Shown: positions 32,580 through 42,743, numbered from the stretch's first letter. The stretch: DNA of 64,000 nucleotides from Rubrivivax sp. (GCA_016707445.1 JADJHR010000005.1:434001-498000), one strand, 5' to 3'. Notes: generated by a model from the sequence alone, not told the origin. A program made the numbers and translations.

Positions 32580-35500
32580 ATGACGACACTCCCGGTCCGC
32601 GTTGTGGCGCGTCTCGCAGCTCTCTCGGTTCTTGTTGTCGCGGCCTGCCTTTCACAGGCCGGCGCCGCCACCATCACGCAGGTCAGCCCGCAGGGCGAGG
32701 TGGCGCAGGTCGCCCAGCTGGTGGTCCGCTTCAGCGAAGCGGTGGTGCCGATGGGCGATGCGCGCCAGGCCGACCCGGTCAGCCTGGATTGCCAGGGCAC
32801 CGCCGTCAGCGGCAGCGGGCGCTGGAACAGCGAGCGTGAATGGGTGTTCGACTTCAAGGACCCGCTGCCGCCCGGCACGCGCTGCCGGGTGCAGCGACGG
32901 CCCGGCTGGAAGCCCTTGAGTGGCGAACTGACCGGCACCAGCGAGTACCACTTCAACACCGGCGGGCCGGCGGTGCGGCGCATCACGCCCTGGCAGGGCA
33001 GCACGGTCGAGGAGGACCAGCTCTTCATCCTGGAGCTGACGGGCCCGGTGGTCGAATCGACGCTGGCCACGCAGGCCTGGTGCGAGGTCGAGGGCCTGGG
33101 TGAACGCCTGCCGGTGGCGCTGGTCGCCGGGTCGTCGCGCGCCGCCGTGCTGAAGAGCCGCCATCTGGACAAGCTGCCCGCCGAGCGGCTGTTGCTGCTG
33201 GGCTGCGGCCGGCCGCTGGCACCGGGCGCCAAGCTGCGTCTGGTGTGGGGCAAGGGCATCGCCGCGCGCGGTCCGGCCCGGCTGCTGACGACGGTCGAGC
33301 AGCGTTTCGACTTTCAGGTGCGCCCCGCTTTCAGCGCCGAGTTCAGCTGCGAGCGCGAGCGTGCCAATGCGCCCTGCATGCCGATCCGGCCGCTGCTGCT
33401 GCGTTTCTCGTCGCCGGTGCCGCGCGCGCTGGCCGAGCAGGCGCGGCTGCAGCCTCGCAGCGGTGCCGCACTGTCGCCCAGTTTCGACAAGGACGACAAG
33501 TCGGCCGAGCTGAGCGAACTTCGCTTCATAGGCCCGCTGGCCGAGAACGCAGCCTTCACGATCACGCTGCCGCCGGGCCTGAAGGACGTCAGCGGCCGGC
33601 CGCTGGCCAATGCCGCCAGCTTTCCGATGGCGGTGGCCACCGGCGGTGCGCCACCGATCGCCAAGTTTGCGGCCGCGCCCTTCGGGGTGCTCGAGCGCAG
33701 CGCCGAAACCCTGCTGCCGTTGACGCTGCGCCACGTGCAGGGCGACCTGCGCCCGCAGGCCGGCGGCGGCCAGGTGCGCATCAAGCGGCTGGGCAGCGAT
33801 GCCGACGTGATCACCTGGTACCGCAAGCTGCGCCGCTACCACGAGACGCAGCTGAGCGCGCAGGAACTGGGCATGCCGCGCAAGGACTGGACCGAGCTGG
33901 TCGAAGAACGCAACGCGCAGGGCAAGCTGGTGCGCCGTCAGGTCGAGCGCCAGGTCGCCACGCGTGAAGTGTCGCTGCTGGCGGCCGAGCCCGGCGCCCG
34001 GCGGCTCGAGCTGCCGCAGCTGCAGGGCGGGGACCCGCGGCCGTTCGAGGTGGTGGGCATCCCGCTGCCTGACCCCGGTTACCACGTCGTCGAGATCGAA
34101 TCGCGCCGCCTGGGCCAGGCGCTGCTGGACAAGGCCGCGCCGATGTTCGTGCGCACCGGCGTGCTGGTCACCAACCTGGGCGTGCATTTCAAGCAGGGGC
34201 GCGAGAACGCCGCCGTGTGGGTGACCTCGCTCGACCGTGGCCTGCCGGTGGCCGGTGCCGATGTGGCCTTGTCCGACTGCCAGGGCCGTGCGCTGTGGGC
34301 CGGCACGACCGACGCCAAGGGGCTGGTGCGGGTGCCACGCGGCATCGAGGCCGACGAGCGCTGCAGCGACGATGAAGCGGTGTTCGTCAGCGCGCGCAAG
34401 GCCGACACAAAAGGCGTGGTCGACATGGCCTTCGTCTTCAACGGCTGGGTGCGCGGCATCGAGCCCTGGCGCTTCAACGTGGCCGTCAGCAGCGACCCCC
34501 AGCCCGAGCTGCGCGCCCACACGGTGTTCGACCGCACCCTGCTGCGCGCCGGCGAGACGCTGTCGATGAAGCACTTCATCCGCCGCGAGAACCTGCAGGG
34601 CCTGGCGCTGCTGCCGGCCAGCGAATTGCCGACGCGGCTGAAGATCGTTCATGAGGGCAGTGATCAGACCTACACGCAGCCGCTGAGCTGGGCCGGCGCG
34701 CGCAGCAGCACGTCGACCTGGAACATCCCGCCCGGGGCCAGGCTGGGCCTGTACCGCGTCGAGCTGGACCGGCCCGAGGCGCCCGAGAAGCGGCGTCGCA
34801 GCTGGACCAGCGGCGAGTTCCGCGTCGAGGAGTTTCGCGTGCCGCTGGTCGACGCGCAGTTGCTGCCGCCGAAAGCGCCCGCGCTGGCGCCGACCGAGCT
34901 GGTGCTGGGCGTGCAGCTGCGCCACCTGTCAGGCGGTGGCGTGGCACAGGCGGCCTTGCGCGGCTCCGCGCTGCTGCGGCCGCGGGCGGGCGGCTTTGCC
35001 GGCCAGGAAGACTTCAGTTTCGAGCCACCGCGCGCGCAGCGCGACGACACCGATGACGGCGGTGACGGCGACGACGGCGCGCAGCAGGGCGTGCTGGTGG
35101 CCGACAAACAGGCGCTGCAGACCGACCGCGACGGCGCGGCGCGCTTCACGATCAGCGGCCTTCCCAAGCTGACGCGGGCGAGCGAGGTGGTGGCCGAGAT
35201 CGCCTTCAACGACCCCAACGGCGAAGTGCAGACGGTGTCGACCACGGTGCCGGTCTGGCCCAGTGCCGTGGTGCCGGGCATCAAGGCGGCCAGCTGGGCG
35301 CAGAACCGCGGCCAGGCCCAATTCACGGCGCTGGCACTGGACACCCAGGGCAAACCGCTGGCGGGCCAGGCGCTCGAGGTGCGCGCGCGACTGTGGCAGA
35401 CCCTCAGCTCGCGCAAGCGCCTGGTGGGCGGTTTCTATGCCTACGACAACCGTCGCCAGATGAAGGATCTGGGTGCGCTGTGCAGCGGCAAGACCGATGC

Positions 35501-38444
35501 ACAGGGCCGGCTGTCCTGCGACGCCAAGCTGGACAGCGCCGGCCAGGTCGAACTGGTGGTCAGCGGCCGCGACGCCGCTGGCCGCGTGGGCGAGGCGGCT
35601 ACCAGCATCTGGGTCACGCGACAGGGCGAACTGTGGTTCGAGCAGGACAACGACGATCGCATCGACGTGTTGCCCGAGAAGAAACGCTACGAACCGGGTG
35701 AAACCGCCCGCTTCCAGGTGCGCATGCCGTTTCGCCAGGCCACCGCGCTGGTGGCGGTGGAGCGCGAAGGCGTGATCGACACGCAGGTGCTCACCCTGCG
35801 CGGCGACGACCCCGGATTCGACCTGAAGATCGACCCGGGCTGGGCGCCCAACGTCTACGTCAGCGTGCTGGCGCTGCGCGGTCGGATTCGTGATCTGCCG
35901 TGGACCAGCTTCTTCGACTGGGGCTGGAAGGCGCCCGTCGAGTGGGCGCGCGCCTTCTGGTACGAAGGGCATGAGTACCAGGCGCCGACGGCCCTGGTCG
36001 ACCTGTCGCGGCCGGCCTTCAAGCTCGGCGTCGCAGCCATCAAGGTCGGCCTGGCCGCGCACGAACTGCAGGTCAGCGTGCAGCCCGACAAGTCGCAGTA
36101 CGCGGTGCGTGGCAAGGCAATGGTGCGCGTCAAGGTCAGCCAGGGTGGGCAGCCTGCGGCCGGCGCCGACCTGGCTTTTGCCGCGGTCGATGAAGGCCTG
36201 CTGTCACTGAGCGACAACCGCAGCTGGCAGCTTCTGAGCGGTCTGCTGCAGGAGCGCGCCTGGGGCGTGCAGACGGCGACGGCGCAGAACGAGATCATCG
36301 GCCGCCGGCACTACGGCCGCAAGGCGGTGGCAGCCGGAGGCGGTGGTGGCAAGGCCGCCACGCGCGAACTCTTCGATACCTTGCTGCTGTGGCGGCCGCG
36401 GGTGGCGCTGGACGCCAAGGGCGAGGCGCTGGTCGAGGTGCCGCTGAACGACTCGCTGACCGCATTCCGGCTGGTCGCGGTGGCCGACGACGGCGGCCAG
36501 CGCTTTGGCACCGGCAGCGCCAGCATTCGCGTCACGCAAGACCTGCAGCTGCTGTCGGGGCTGCCGCCGCTGGTGCGCGACGGCGACCGCTTCAGCGCCA
36601 TGCTCACGCTGCGCAACACCACGACGCGCGCGATGAAGCTGCGGGTCACGCTGCAGGGCACGGCCAACAGCAGCCCGACCGGGGGTGCCGAGATCACGCG
36701 CACGCCGCTGAACCTGCCGCCGCAGGACGTGGACATCGCGGCCGGCGGTGCGCGTGAGCTGCTGTGGCCGGTGGACGTGCCGGCCGAGGTGTTCAGCATC
36801 AGCTGGGACGCGGCGGTGCAGGAGCAAGGCGGGGCAGCCGCGAGCGACCGCCTGAAGATCACGCAGCAGGTCGGTCCCGCGCAGCCGCTGCGCGTTCTGC
36901 AGGCCACGCTGTCGCAGCTGGACGGCAGCCTGTCGCTGCCAGTGGCGGCACCGGCCGATGCGCTGCCGGCCAGCGGCCCCAAGCGCGGGGGGCTGGTGCT
37001 GGGCGTGCAGCCGCGGCTGGGCGGTGCGCTGCCGGGCATCCGCCGCTACTTCGAGACCTACCCGTTCAGCTGCCTGGAGCAGAAAGCGGCCAAGGCGCTG
37101 GGCTTGCGCGACGCGGCGCTGTGGGCACAACTGGGCAACGGCCTGGCCAGCTACCTCGACGACGACGGCCTGGCCAACTACTTTCCGCCGCGTGCCGAAG
37201 ACGGCGCGCGCGGCAGCGACCGCCTGACGGCCCACCTGCTGGCCGCCGCGCATGAGGCCGGTTTCGAGCTACCGCCGGTGGCGCGCGATCGCATGCTCGA
37301 CGGCCTGGTGGCCTTCGTCGACGGCCGCATCCAGCGCAAGTTCTACAGCCCGCGCGCCGACCTCGACGTGCGCAAGCTGGCAGCGGTCGAAGCGCTGGCC
37401 CGCTACGGCCGCGTCGAACCGCGCATGCTGGGCTCGATCAACCTGCTGCCCAACCTGTGGCCGACCGCGGCGGTGATCGACTGGCTGCAGATCCTGCGCC
37501 GCCTGCCCGCCATCGCCGAGCAGCCGCGCCGCATCGACGAGGCGCAGCAGATCCTGCGCAGCCGCATCAGCTATGCCGGCACCACGCTGCGCTTCAGCAA
37601 CGAAGCCGACGACTACTGGTGGTGGCTGATGGACAGCGCCGATGCCAACGCGGCGCGGCTGATCCTGGCCCTGATCGACGACCCGGCCTGGAAGGACGAA
37701 CTGCCACGCCTGGTGCTGGGCGCGCTGGGGCGGCAGCAAGGCGGTGCCTGGCTGACCACCACCGCCAACCTGTGGGGCGCTTTGGCGCTGGACAAGTTCA
37801 GCGCGCGTTTCGAGAACACCCCGGTCAGCGGTGTGACGTTGGCCGGCATCGGTGCCGCCAAGCCTGTGCTGGACTGGTCGCGGTCGCCACAGGGCGGCCG
37901 CGTGACGCTGCCCTGGCCGACCGCGCCCGCCACCTTGCAAGTGACGCAGCAAGGCAGCGGCAAACCCTGGGTGACGGTGCAGGGCCTGGCCGCCATTGCG
38001 CTGCAAGCCCCTTTGAATGCCGGTTATGCGGTCACGCGCAGCGTGACGGCGGTGACGCGGCAGTCGCCTGATCGCTGGTCGCGTGGCGACGTGCTGCGGG
38101 TGCGGCTGCAGATCGACGCCCAGGCCGACCGCACCTGGGTGGTGGTGGCCGATCCGGTGCCCGGCGGCGCCACGCTGCTGGGCTCGGGCCTGGGCCGCGA
38201 TTCGCAGATCGCCACGCGCGACGAGCGCCAGGAAGGCAATGCCTGGCCGAGCTTCGTCGAACGTGGCTTTGACGCCTGGCGCGGCTATTACGAGCTCATG
38301 CCGCGCGGCCGGCATGTCGTCGAGTACACGCTGCGGCTGAACAACCCGGGCCGCTTTCTCTTGCCGCCGACGCGCGTGGAAGCGCTGTACGCGCCCGAAT
38401 CCTTCGGCGAATCCCCGAACGCGCCGATCGAGGTGGCGCCGTGA
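32580..38444 (+). CDS. Bacterial alpha-2-macroglobulin family lipoprotein with thioester motif (YfhM type)
   Basis: 1954 residues. The signal sequence ends VVAAC (Cys22), consistent with a lipoprotein. It has an N-terminal Ig-like (BIG/MG1) region, several macroglobulin domains with GLYRVELDRPE and ARFQVRMPFRQATALVAVEREG, and the A2M block TRELFDTLLLWRPRVALD, then EVPLNDSLTAFRLVAVA. The thioester motif CLEQ is at residue 1498, in YPFSCLEQKAAKALG, followed by an alpha-alpha barrel TED domain. It is likely to trap attacking proteases covalently in the periplasm, protecting the cell when the envelope is breached. The stop overlaps the pbpC start as GTGA, the widely conserved pairing. An Asp-rich insertion (DDTDDGGDGDDG, about residue 824) is unusual. 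Confidence 0.92.
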   Translation: MTTLPVRVVARLAALSVLVVAACLSQAGAATITQVSPQGEVAQVAQLVVRFSEAVVPMGDARQADPVSLDCQGTAVSGSGRWNSEREWVFDFKDPLPPGTRCRVQRRPGWKPLSGELTGTSEYHFNTGGPAVRRITPWQGSTVEEDQLFILELTGPVVESTLATQAWCEVEGLGERLPVALVAGSSRAAVLKSRHLDKLPAERLLLLGCGRPLAPGAKLRLVWGKGIAARGPARLLTTVEQRFDFQVRPAFSAEFSCERERANAPCMPIRPLLLRFSSPVPRALAEQARLQPRSGAALSPSFDKDDKSAELSELRFIGPLAENAAFTITLPPGLKDVSGRPLANAASFPMAVATGGAPPIAKFAAAPFGVLERSAETLLPLTLRHVQGDLRPQAGGGQVRIKRLGSDADVITWYRKLRRYHETQLSAQELGMPRKDWTELVEERNAQGKLVRRQVERQVATREVSLLAAEPGARRLELPQLQGGDPRPFEVVGIPLPDPGYHVVEIESRRLGQALLDKAAPMFVRTGVLVTNLGVHFKQGRENAAVWVTSLDRGLPVAGADVALSDCQGRALWAGTTDAKGLVRVPRGIEADERCSDDEAVFVSARKADTKGVVDMAFVFNGWVRGIEPWRFNVAVSSDPQPELRAHTVFDRTLLRAGETLSMKHFIRRENLQGLALLPASELPTRLKIVHEGSDQTYTQPLSWAGARSSTSTWNIPPGARLGLYRVELDRPEAPEKRRRSWTSGEFRVEEFRVPLVDAQLLPPKAPALAPTELVLGVQLRHLSGGGVAQAALRGSALLRPRAGGFAGQEDFSFEPPRAQRDDTDDGGDGDDGAQQGVLVADKQALQTDRDGAARFTISGLPKLTRASEVVAEIAFNDPNGEVQTVSTTVPVWPSAVVPGIKAASWAQNRGQAQFTALALDTQGKPLAGQALEVRARLWQTLSSRKRLVGGFYAYDNRRQMKDLGALCSGKTDAQGRLSCDAKLDSAGQVELVVSGRDAAGRVGEAATSIWVTRQGELWFEQDNDDRIDVLPEKKRYEPGETARFQVRMPFRQATALVAVEREGVIDTQVLTLRGDDPGFDLKIDPGWAPNVYVSVLALRGRIRDLPWTSFFDWGWKAPVEWARAFWYEGHEYQAPTALVDLSRPAFKLGVAAIKVGLAAHELQVSVQPDKSQYAVRGKAMVRVKVSQGGQPAAGADLAFAAVDEGLLSLSDNRSWQLLSGLLQERAWGVQTATAQNEIIGRRHYGRKAVAAGGGGGKAATRELFDTLLLWRPRVALDAKGEALVEVPLNDSLTAFRLVAVADDGGQRFGTGSASIRVTQDLQLLSGLPPLVRDGDRFSAMLTLRNTTTRAMKLRVTLQGTANSSPTGGAEITRTPLNLPPQDVDIAAGGARELLWPVDVPAEVFSISWDAAVQEQGGAAASDRLKITQQVGPAQPLRVLQATLSQLDGSLSLPVAAPADALPASGPKRGGLVLGVQPRLGGALPGIRRYFETYPFSCLEQKAAKALGLRDAALWAQLGNGLASYLDDDGLANYFPPRAEDGARGSDRLTAHLLAAAHEAGFELPPVARDRMLDGLVAFVDGRIQRKFYSPRADLDVRKLAAVEALARYGRVEPRMLGSINLLPNLWPTAAVIDWLQILRRLPAIAEQPRRIDEAQQILRSRISYAGTTLRFSNEADDYWWWLMDSADANAARLILALIDDPAWKDELPRLVLGALGRQQGGAWLTTTANLWGALALDKFSARFENTPVSGVTLAGIGAAKPVLDWSRSPQGGRVTLPWPTAPATLQVTQQGSGKPWVTVQGLAAIALQAPLNAGYAVTRSVTAVTRQSPDRWSRGDVLRVRLQIDAQADRTWVVVADPVPGGATLLGSGLGRDSQIATRDERQEGNAWPSFVERGFDAWRGYYELMPRGRHVVEYTLRLNNPGRFLLPPTRVEALYAPESFGESPNAPIEVAP

Positions 38445-40537
38445 AACGCGCCGTGGTGGCACTGGTGCTGCTGTGCGCCATGGCCGCCGCGCGGGCCCTG
38501 CCGGCTTTCGAAGACGTGCGTGCCGCGCACGCGCTGTCCGACCACACGCTGCTCGACCGCCATGGTGTGCCGCTGCAGACGCTGCGCGTCGACAAGCGGC
38601 AGCGCAGCCTGCCCTGGGTGGCGCTGGATGAGATGTCGCCAGCACTGCTGCAGGCGGTGGTGCTGAGCGAAGACCGCCGCTTCTGGCAGCACAGTGGCAT
38701 CGACTGGACTGCGGTGGCGCGCAGCGCCTGGGGCAATCTGGTCAACACGCGCACCCAGGGCGCTTCCACCCTGACCATGCAGCTGGCCGGGCTGATCGAC
38801 GACGGCCTGGCGCGTCCGGCCGGTGGGCGCAGCGTGGGCCAGAAGCTGGGGCAGCTGGTGCTGGCCGACCGCCTGGAGCGGCGCTGGAGCAAGGCACAGA
38901 TCCTCGAGGCCTACCTCAACGAGGTGCCGTTTCGCGGTGAGCTGGTCGGCATCAATGCGCTGTCGCAGACCTTGTTCGGCAAGCATCCGGGTGGGCTGGA
39001 CGCGGCCGAGGCGGCGATCGCGGCGGCCCTGGTGCGCGGCCCCAACGCCAGCCCCGAGCGTGTGGGGGAACGCGCATGCGGTGTGTTGCGCGCGATGGGG
39101 CAGGGCTGTGACGGCGTGCGCACGCAGGCCGCGCTGGCCCTGCAGCGCCGTGGCGGCATGCCGCTGGGCGAGCAGCTGGCACCGCACTTTGCGCGCCTGG
39201 CGCTGCGCGCCGACGGCCCGGCGCTGCAGCGCAGCTCGATCGACGCCGGCCTGCAGCGGGTGGCGGTGCGCGCCTTGCAGCAGCAGCTGGCCGAACTGCG
39301 TGGCCGCAACGTCGAGGACGGCGCCGTGCTGGTGCTGGACAACCGCAGCGGCGAGGTGCTGGCCTGGGTGGGCGCCAACGGCCGCAGTTCGGCGGCGGCG
39401 CAGGTCGACGGCGTGCTGGCCAGGCGGCAGCCGGGGTCGACGCTCAAGCCCTTTCTTTACGGCCTGGCCTTCGAGCGCCGCCTGATCACGCCGGCCAGCC
39501 TGCTCGACGATGCGCCCACCGAGATCCCGACCGGATCGGGCTCGTACCTGCCGCAGAACTACGACCGCCACTTCAAGGGCCTGGTCAGCGCGCGCACCGC
39601 GCTCGGTGCCAGCCTGAACCTGCCCGCCGTGCGGCTGGGCGCGATGCTGCCGCCCGACGCCCTGCATGCGCGCCTGAACGGGTTGGGTCTGGACCTGCAG
39701 CACAGCGGCGGCTGGTACGGCCCGTCACTGGCGCTCGGCAGTGCCGAAGCCAGCCTGCTCGACCTGAGCAACGCCTTTCGCACCTTGGCCAATGGCGGCC
39801 TGTACCGCCCGCCGGCGCTGCCCGGCCGGCCCTTGCCCGCGCCGCGCCGGGTGGCGGACGCGGCGGCCAGCTTCCTGGTCACCGACATCCTGGCCGACAA
39901 CAATGCCCGCGTGCGCACGTTCGGGCTGGACAGCCACTTGCGCACCCGCGGCTTTGCGGCCGTGAAGACCGGCACCAGCAAGGACATGCGCGACAACTGG
40001 TGCATCGGCTTCACCGACCGCTACACGGTGGGGGTGTGGATCGGCAATGCCAGCGGCGCGGCCATGCACGACGTCAGCGGCATCAGCGGCGCGGCGCCGA
40101 TCTGGCACACGCTGGTGCACTACCTGCATCGCGATCGGCCGTCGCTGGCGCCGCTGCTGCCCGCGGGCGTGCGGCCGGCGCGCGCGGTGTTTGCCGACGG
40201 CCGCGAGGCCAGCCGCAATGAATGGTTCATCGCCGGCACCGAGCCGCACGCGCCCGTGGTGGCGCGCAGCCGTGGGCGCCAGGGCATCAGCAATCCGGTC
40301 GACGGCGCCACCTTCGCGATCGACCCCGACATGCCGCCCGCCGTGCAGCGCATTCGCTTCGAGGGCGAAACGGGCCAGTGGCTGCTGAATGGCCGCAGCC
40401 TGGGACGCGGTGCGCAGCGGCAGTGGCTGCCGCAGCCCGGGCGCCATGTGCTGGCGCTGCGTGCCGATGACGGCCACGAGATCGCCCGCGTGCGCTTCGA
40501 GGTGCGCGGCCTGCAGTCGCCGGCTGGCCGGCGCTGA
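38441..40537 (+). CDS. pbpC: Penicillin-binding protein 1C
   Basis: 698 residues with an N-terminal signal/anchor (VVALVLLCAMAAA). The GT51 glycosyltransferase domain has LSEDRRFWQHSGID with the catalytic Glu, GASTLTMQLAG and LEAYLNEVPFRGEL. The transpeptidase domain has PGSTLKPF (Ser nucleophile in STLK), SLN in GASLNLPA, and KTGTS. The C-terminal PBP1C domain (about 610-698) includes NPVDGATFAIDPDMP. It polymerises peptidoglycan; together with the adjacent macroglobulin it is thought to repair and guard the envelope. GTG start at 38441. It converges on the M3 peptidase gene with only 12 bases between. Confidence 0.95.
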   Translation: MKRAVVALVLLCAMAAARALPAFEDVRAAHALSDHTLLDRHGVPLQTLRVDKRQRSLPWVALDEMSPALLQAVVLSEDRRFWQHSGIDWTAVARSAWGNLVNTRTQGASTLTMQLAGLIDDGLARPAGGRSVGQKLGQLVLADRLERRWSKAQILEAYLNEVPFRGELVGINALSQTLFGKHPGGLDAAEAAIAAALVRGPNASPERVGERACGVLRAMGQGCDGVRTQAALALQRRGGMPLGEQLAPHFARLALRADGPALQRSSIDAGLQRVAVRALQQQLAELRGRNVEDGAVLVLDNRSGEVLAWVGANGRSSAAAQVDGVLARRQPGSTLKPFLYGLAFERRLITPASLLDDAPTEIPTGSGSYLPQNYDRHFKGLVSARTALGASLNLPAVRLGAMLPPDALHARLNGLGLDLQHSGGWYGPSLALGSAEASLLDLSNAFRTLANGGLYRPPALPGRPLPAPRRVADAAASFLVTDILADNNARVRTFGLDSHLRTRGFAAVKTGTSKDMRDNWCIGFTDRYTVGVWIGNASGAAMHDVSGISGAAPIWHTLVHYLHRDRPSLAPLLPAGVRPARAVFADGREASRNEWFIAGTEPHAPVVARSRGRQGISNPVDGATFAIDPDMPPAVQRIRFEGETGQWLLNGRSLGRGAQRQWLPQPGRHVLALRADDGHEIARVRFEVRGLQSPAGRR

Positions 40538-40549
40538 GGGTGGTCGTGC

Positions 40550-42439
40550 TCAGCGCAGCGCCGCTGCCTCTTTCTCCATGCGCGTGACCAGCTCGTCCAT
40601 CTGGTCGATCACGGCCTGCACCGGGCCGGGCTGCGTGAGGTCGACACCGGCCGTCTTCAGCAGCGTCATCGGGTGGTCGCTGCCGCCCGCGCCCAGCAGA
40701 CCCAGGTAGCGGTCCAGCGATTGCTGCCGCGTCGTCGGGTCAGCGCTGTTCAGACCCTTGAACAGCTGCGCCGACGAGGCAAAGCAGGTGGCGTACTGGA
40801 ACACGTAGTAGGGCGTGTCGAAGAAGTGCGGGATGCGTGCCCAGGTGAACTTGTAGAAGTCGTCGTAGGTCATCGCGTCGCCGTAGTAGGTCTTCAGCGT
40901 GCGCAGATACAGCCCGTTCAGCACCTCGGCCGTCAGCGGCTGGCCCTTCTCGACCAGTTCGTGCGCCTGCAGTTCGAAATCGGCAAACATCACCTGCGTG
41001 TAGAAGGTGCCCATGATCTGGTCGGTGGCATGCTGCAGCAGCAGGAAGCGCTCTTTCGGGTCGCTGGTCTTCTTCAGCAGGTGCTCGAGCAGGAAGCGCT
41101 CGTTGGTGGTGCTGGCGACCTCGGCCACGAAGATCGTGTAGTCGGCGGTGACGAAGGGTTGCTTGTCGTAGCTCAGCACCGTGTGCATCGCGTGGCCGGC
41201 CTCGTGCGCCAGCGTGAACATCGCGTCCATCGTGTCGTTGTGGTTCAGCAGCAGGTAGGGGCCCACGCCATAGACACCGGCGTTGTAGGCGCCGCTGCGC
41301 TTGCCTTCGGTCTCGTAGACGTCGATGCGGCCGCCCGAGACGAACTGGCGGTAACGTTTGACGTAATCGGCGCCCAGCGGCGCCACCGATTCCAGCACCT
41401 GGCTGCGCGCCTCGGGGTAGGGGTAGCGCTTGTCGGTGTGCAGCAGTGGCTGCACGTTGTCGTAGTTGTGGTACGTCTTCAGGCCCAGCATCTTCTGCCG
41501 CAGCCGCAGGTAGCGCTGCAGCGGCGCGGTGCCGGCGCGGGTGGCGCTGATCAGGTTCTCGACCACGTTGCGCGGGATCGCGTTGCCGTACAGCGCCGCG
41601 TCCAGCGTGGTCGGAAAGCCGCGCGCCTGGGCGATGAACCAGTCGCGTTCGAGCACGCCCTTGTACAGCGCTGCATAGGTGCTCGCGGTGGCGCCGTAGG
41701 TCTTGAGATGGGCCTCGGCGGCACGGGCGCGGTCAGCCTGCACCGGGTTGTTCTCGAGCAGCGCGGCATAGGCGCCGGGCGCCAGCTTGACCGCCTGGCC
41801 GTCGCTGAAAGTCAGGGTCGGGAACTGGATGTCGGCGGTGCTGAGTTCGCCATAGGCCGAACGCGGCGCGCTGTTCAGCGGCCCGGCCAGCGACAGGATG
41901 CGCTCGCCCTTTTCGTCCAGCACATGCGCGCGCTTGCGGAACTCATCGAAGATCGTGAAACGGTAGGGCGCCAGCGCCGGTGTGGTGTCGAGCCACTGGC
42001 GCACCGTGGCCTCGGGGATGGTCAGCAGTTCAGGCGTGAACCACGAGGTCGTGGCCTCGAACTTGGCGAACACTGCACCCACGCGCTGGAAGCGTCCCGA
42101 GACCTGCTGGTCGCGCGTGTCGACGTCGCGCTGCAGCTGCGGGTAGCGATAGACCTTGTACTGCAGCTTGCCGATCTCGTCGTAGGCCCGGTAGGCGGTG
42201 AGCAGCGCCTGCGGGCCGCTGGCCAGGCTGCCCTTGAGCTTGGCAAAGGCGTCCATCTGGCGCTCCATGTCGGCCATGCCGGCGTCCCAGGCCGACCAGT
42301 CCTTGTAGATGGCACTGAAGTCCCAGCGGAACTCGGCCGGAATATCGGCGCGGGTACGTGGGGCGGCGGCGGGTGCGGTGTCGGCAAGCATGGCGAAGGC
42401 GGCGCCCAGGGCGCAGGCAATGGCAGTGGGTTTGAACAT
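40550..42439 (-). CDS. Secreted M3 family oligoendopeptidase F
   Basis: 629 residues, with a cleavable signal peptide (ACALGAAFAMLADTAPAAA) that is uncommon for PepF, which is usually cytoplasmic. The zinc site is HEAGHAMH with the third ligand in VAEVAST about 25 residues on. RYPQLQRDVDTRDQQVSGR and the C-terminal FFDTPYYVFQYATCFASSAQ are oligopeptidase F features. It should trim peptides in the periplasm or outside the cell. ATG 42439 opens the signal peptide; the longer frame upstream is unsupported. Confidence 0.9.
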   Translation of the reverse strand: MFKPTAIACALGAAFAMLADTAPAAAPRTRADIPAEFRWDFSAIYKDWSAWDAGMADMERQMDAFAKLKGSLASGPQALLTAYRAYDEIGKLQYKVYRYPQLQRDVDTRDQQVSGRFQRVGAVFAKFEATTSWFTPELLTIPEATVRQWLDTTPALAPYRFTIFDEFRKRAHVLDEKGERILSLAGPLNSAPRSAYGELSTADIQFPTLTFSDGQAVKLAPGAYAALLENNPVQADRARAAEAHLKTYGATASTYAALYKGVLERDWFIAQARGFPTTLDAALYGNAIPRNVVENLISATRAGTAPLQRYLRLRQKMLGLKTYHNYDNVQPLLHTDKRYPYPEARSQVLESVAPLGADYVKRYRQFVSGGRIDVYETEGKRSGAYNAGVYGVGPYLLLNHNDTMDAMFTLAHEAGHAMHTVLSYDKQPFVTADYTIFVAEVASTTNERFLLEHLLKKTSDPKERFLLLQHATDQIMGTFYTQVMFADFELQAHELVEKGQPLTAEVLNGLYLRTLKTYYGDAMTYDDFYKFTWARIPHFFDTPYYVFQYATCFASSAQLFKGLNSADPTTRQQSLDRYLGLLGAGGSDHPMTLLKTAGVDLTQPGPVQAVIDQMDELVTRMEKEAAALR

Positions 42440-42743
42440 GGCTTGGGCCGGCCGGGGCGGTGCCGGCTCGGCGGTTGCAGGCAAGCGCGGGAGTATTGCG
42501 AACCCCGAGTACCCATGCAAAGCCCATGTGACGGGCCGGGCAAACAGTGGGCTGGATCGTTGGGTGGCGCTTTGGTTCGAATCTGCTCCTGGAATCGTTA
42601 CGGGTTTACCCGAGGCTTGTGATCGTCCGGATCGGCAAATTGATCCACGATAATTCGTCGACCGATCGGTAGAGAAATGGCCCCTTCCTGCTTCTCTCGA
42701 TCCCACTTGCCACGCTTCATCGCCACGATCACCCGGAGACTCG
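42440..42743. other. Intergenic region between the M3 peptidase and the paa operon
   Basis: About 300 bases without a gene, noticeably more AT-rich than its surroundings from about 42590 to 42680. It must hold the promoters of both divergent units. The paa side is described separately. I see no convincing -35/-10 pair for the peptidase and no small ORF with a ribosome binding site. Confidence 0.5.
42649..42670 (+). promoter_or_regulatory. paa operon -10 box and palindromic PaaR-type operator
   Basis: GATAAT (42649-42654) is a good -10; the -35 is weak. Six bases later a perfect 10-bp palindrome, ACCGATCGGT (42661-42670), sits where transcription would start, 73 bases before paaG. It resembles the ACCGA/TCGGT half-sites I associate with TetR-type PaaR operators in betaproteobacteria. 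The paaR gene is at the end of this operon. Confidence 0.65.

Noticed and set aside
32652..34925. A 757-codon antisense frame inside the macroglobulin gene
   Set aside because: Low-complexity Arg/Gln/His composition and complete overlap with a recognised gene; a GC-bias artefact.
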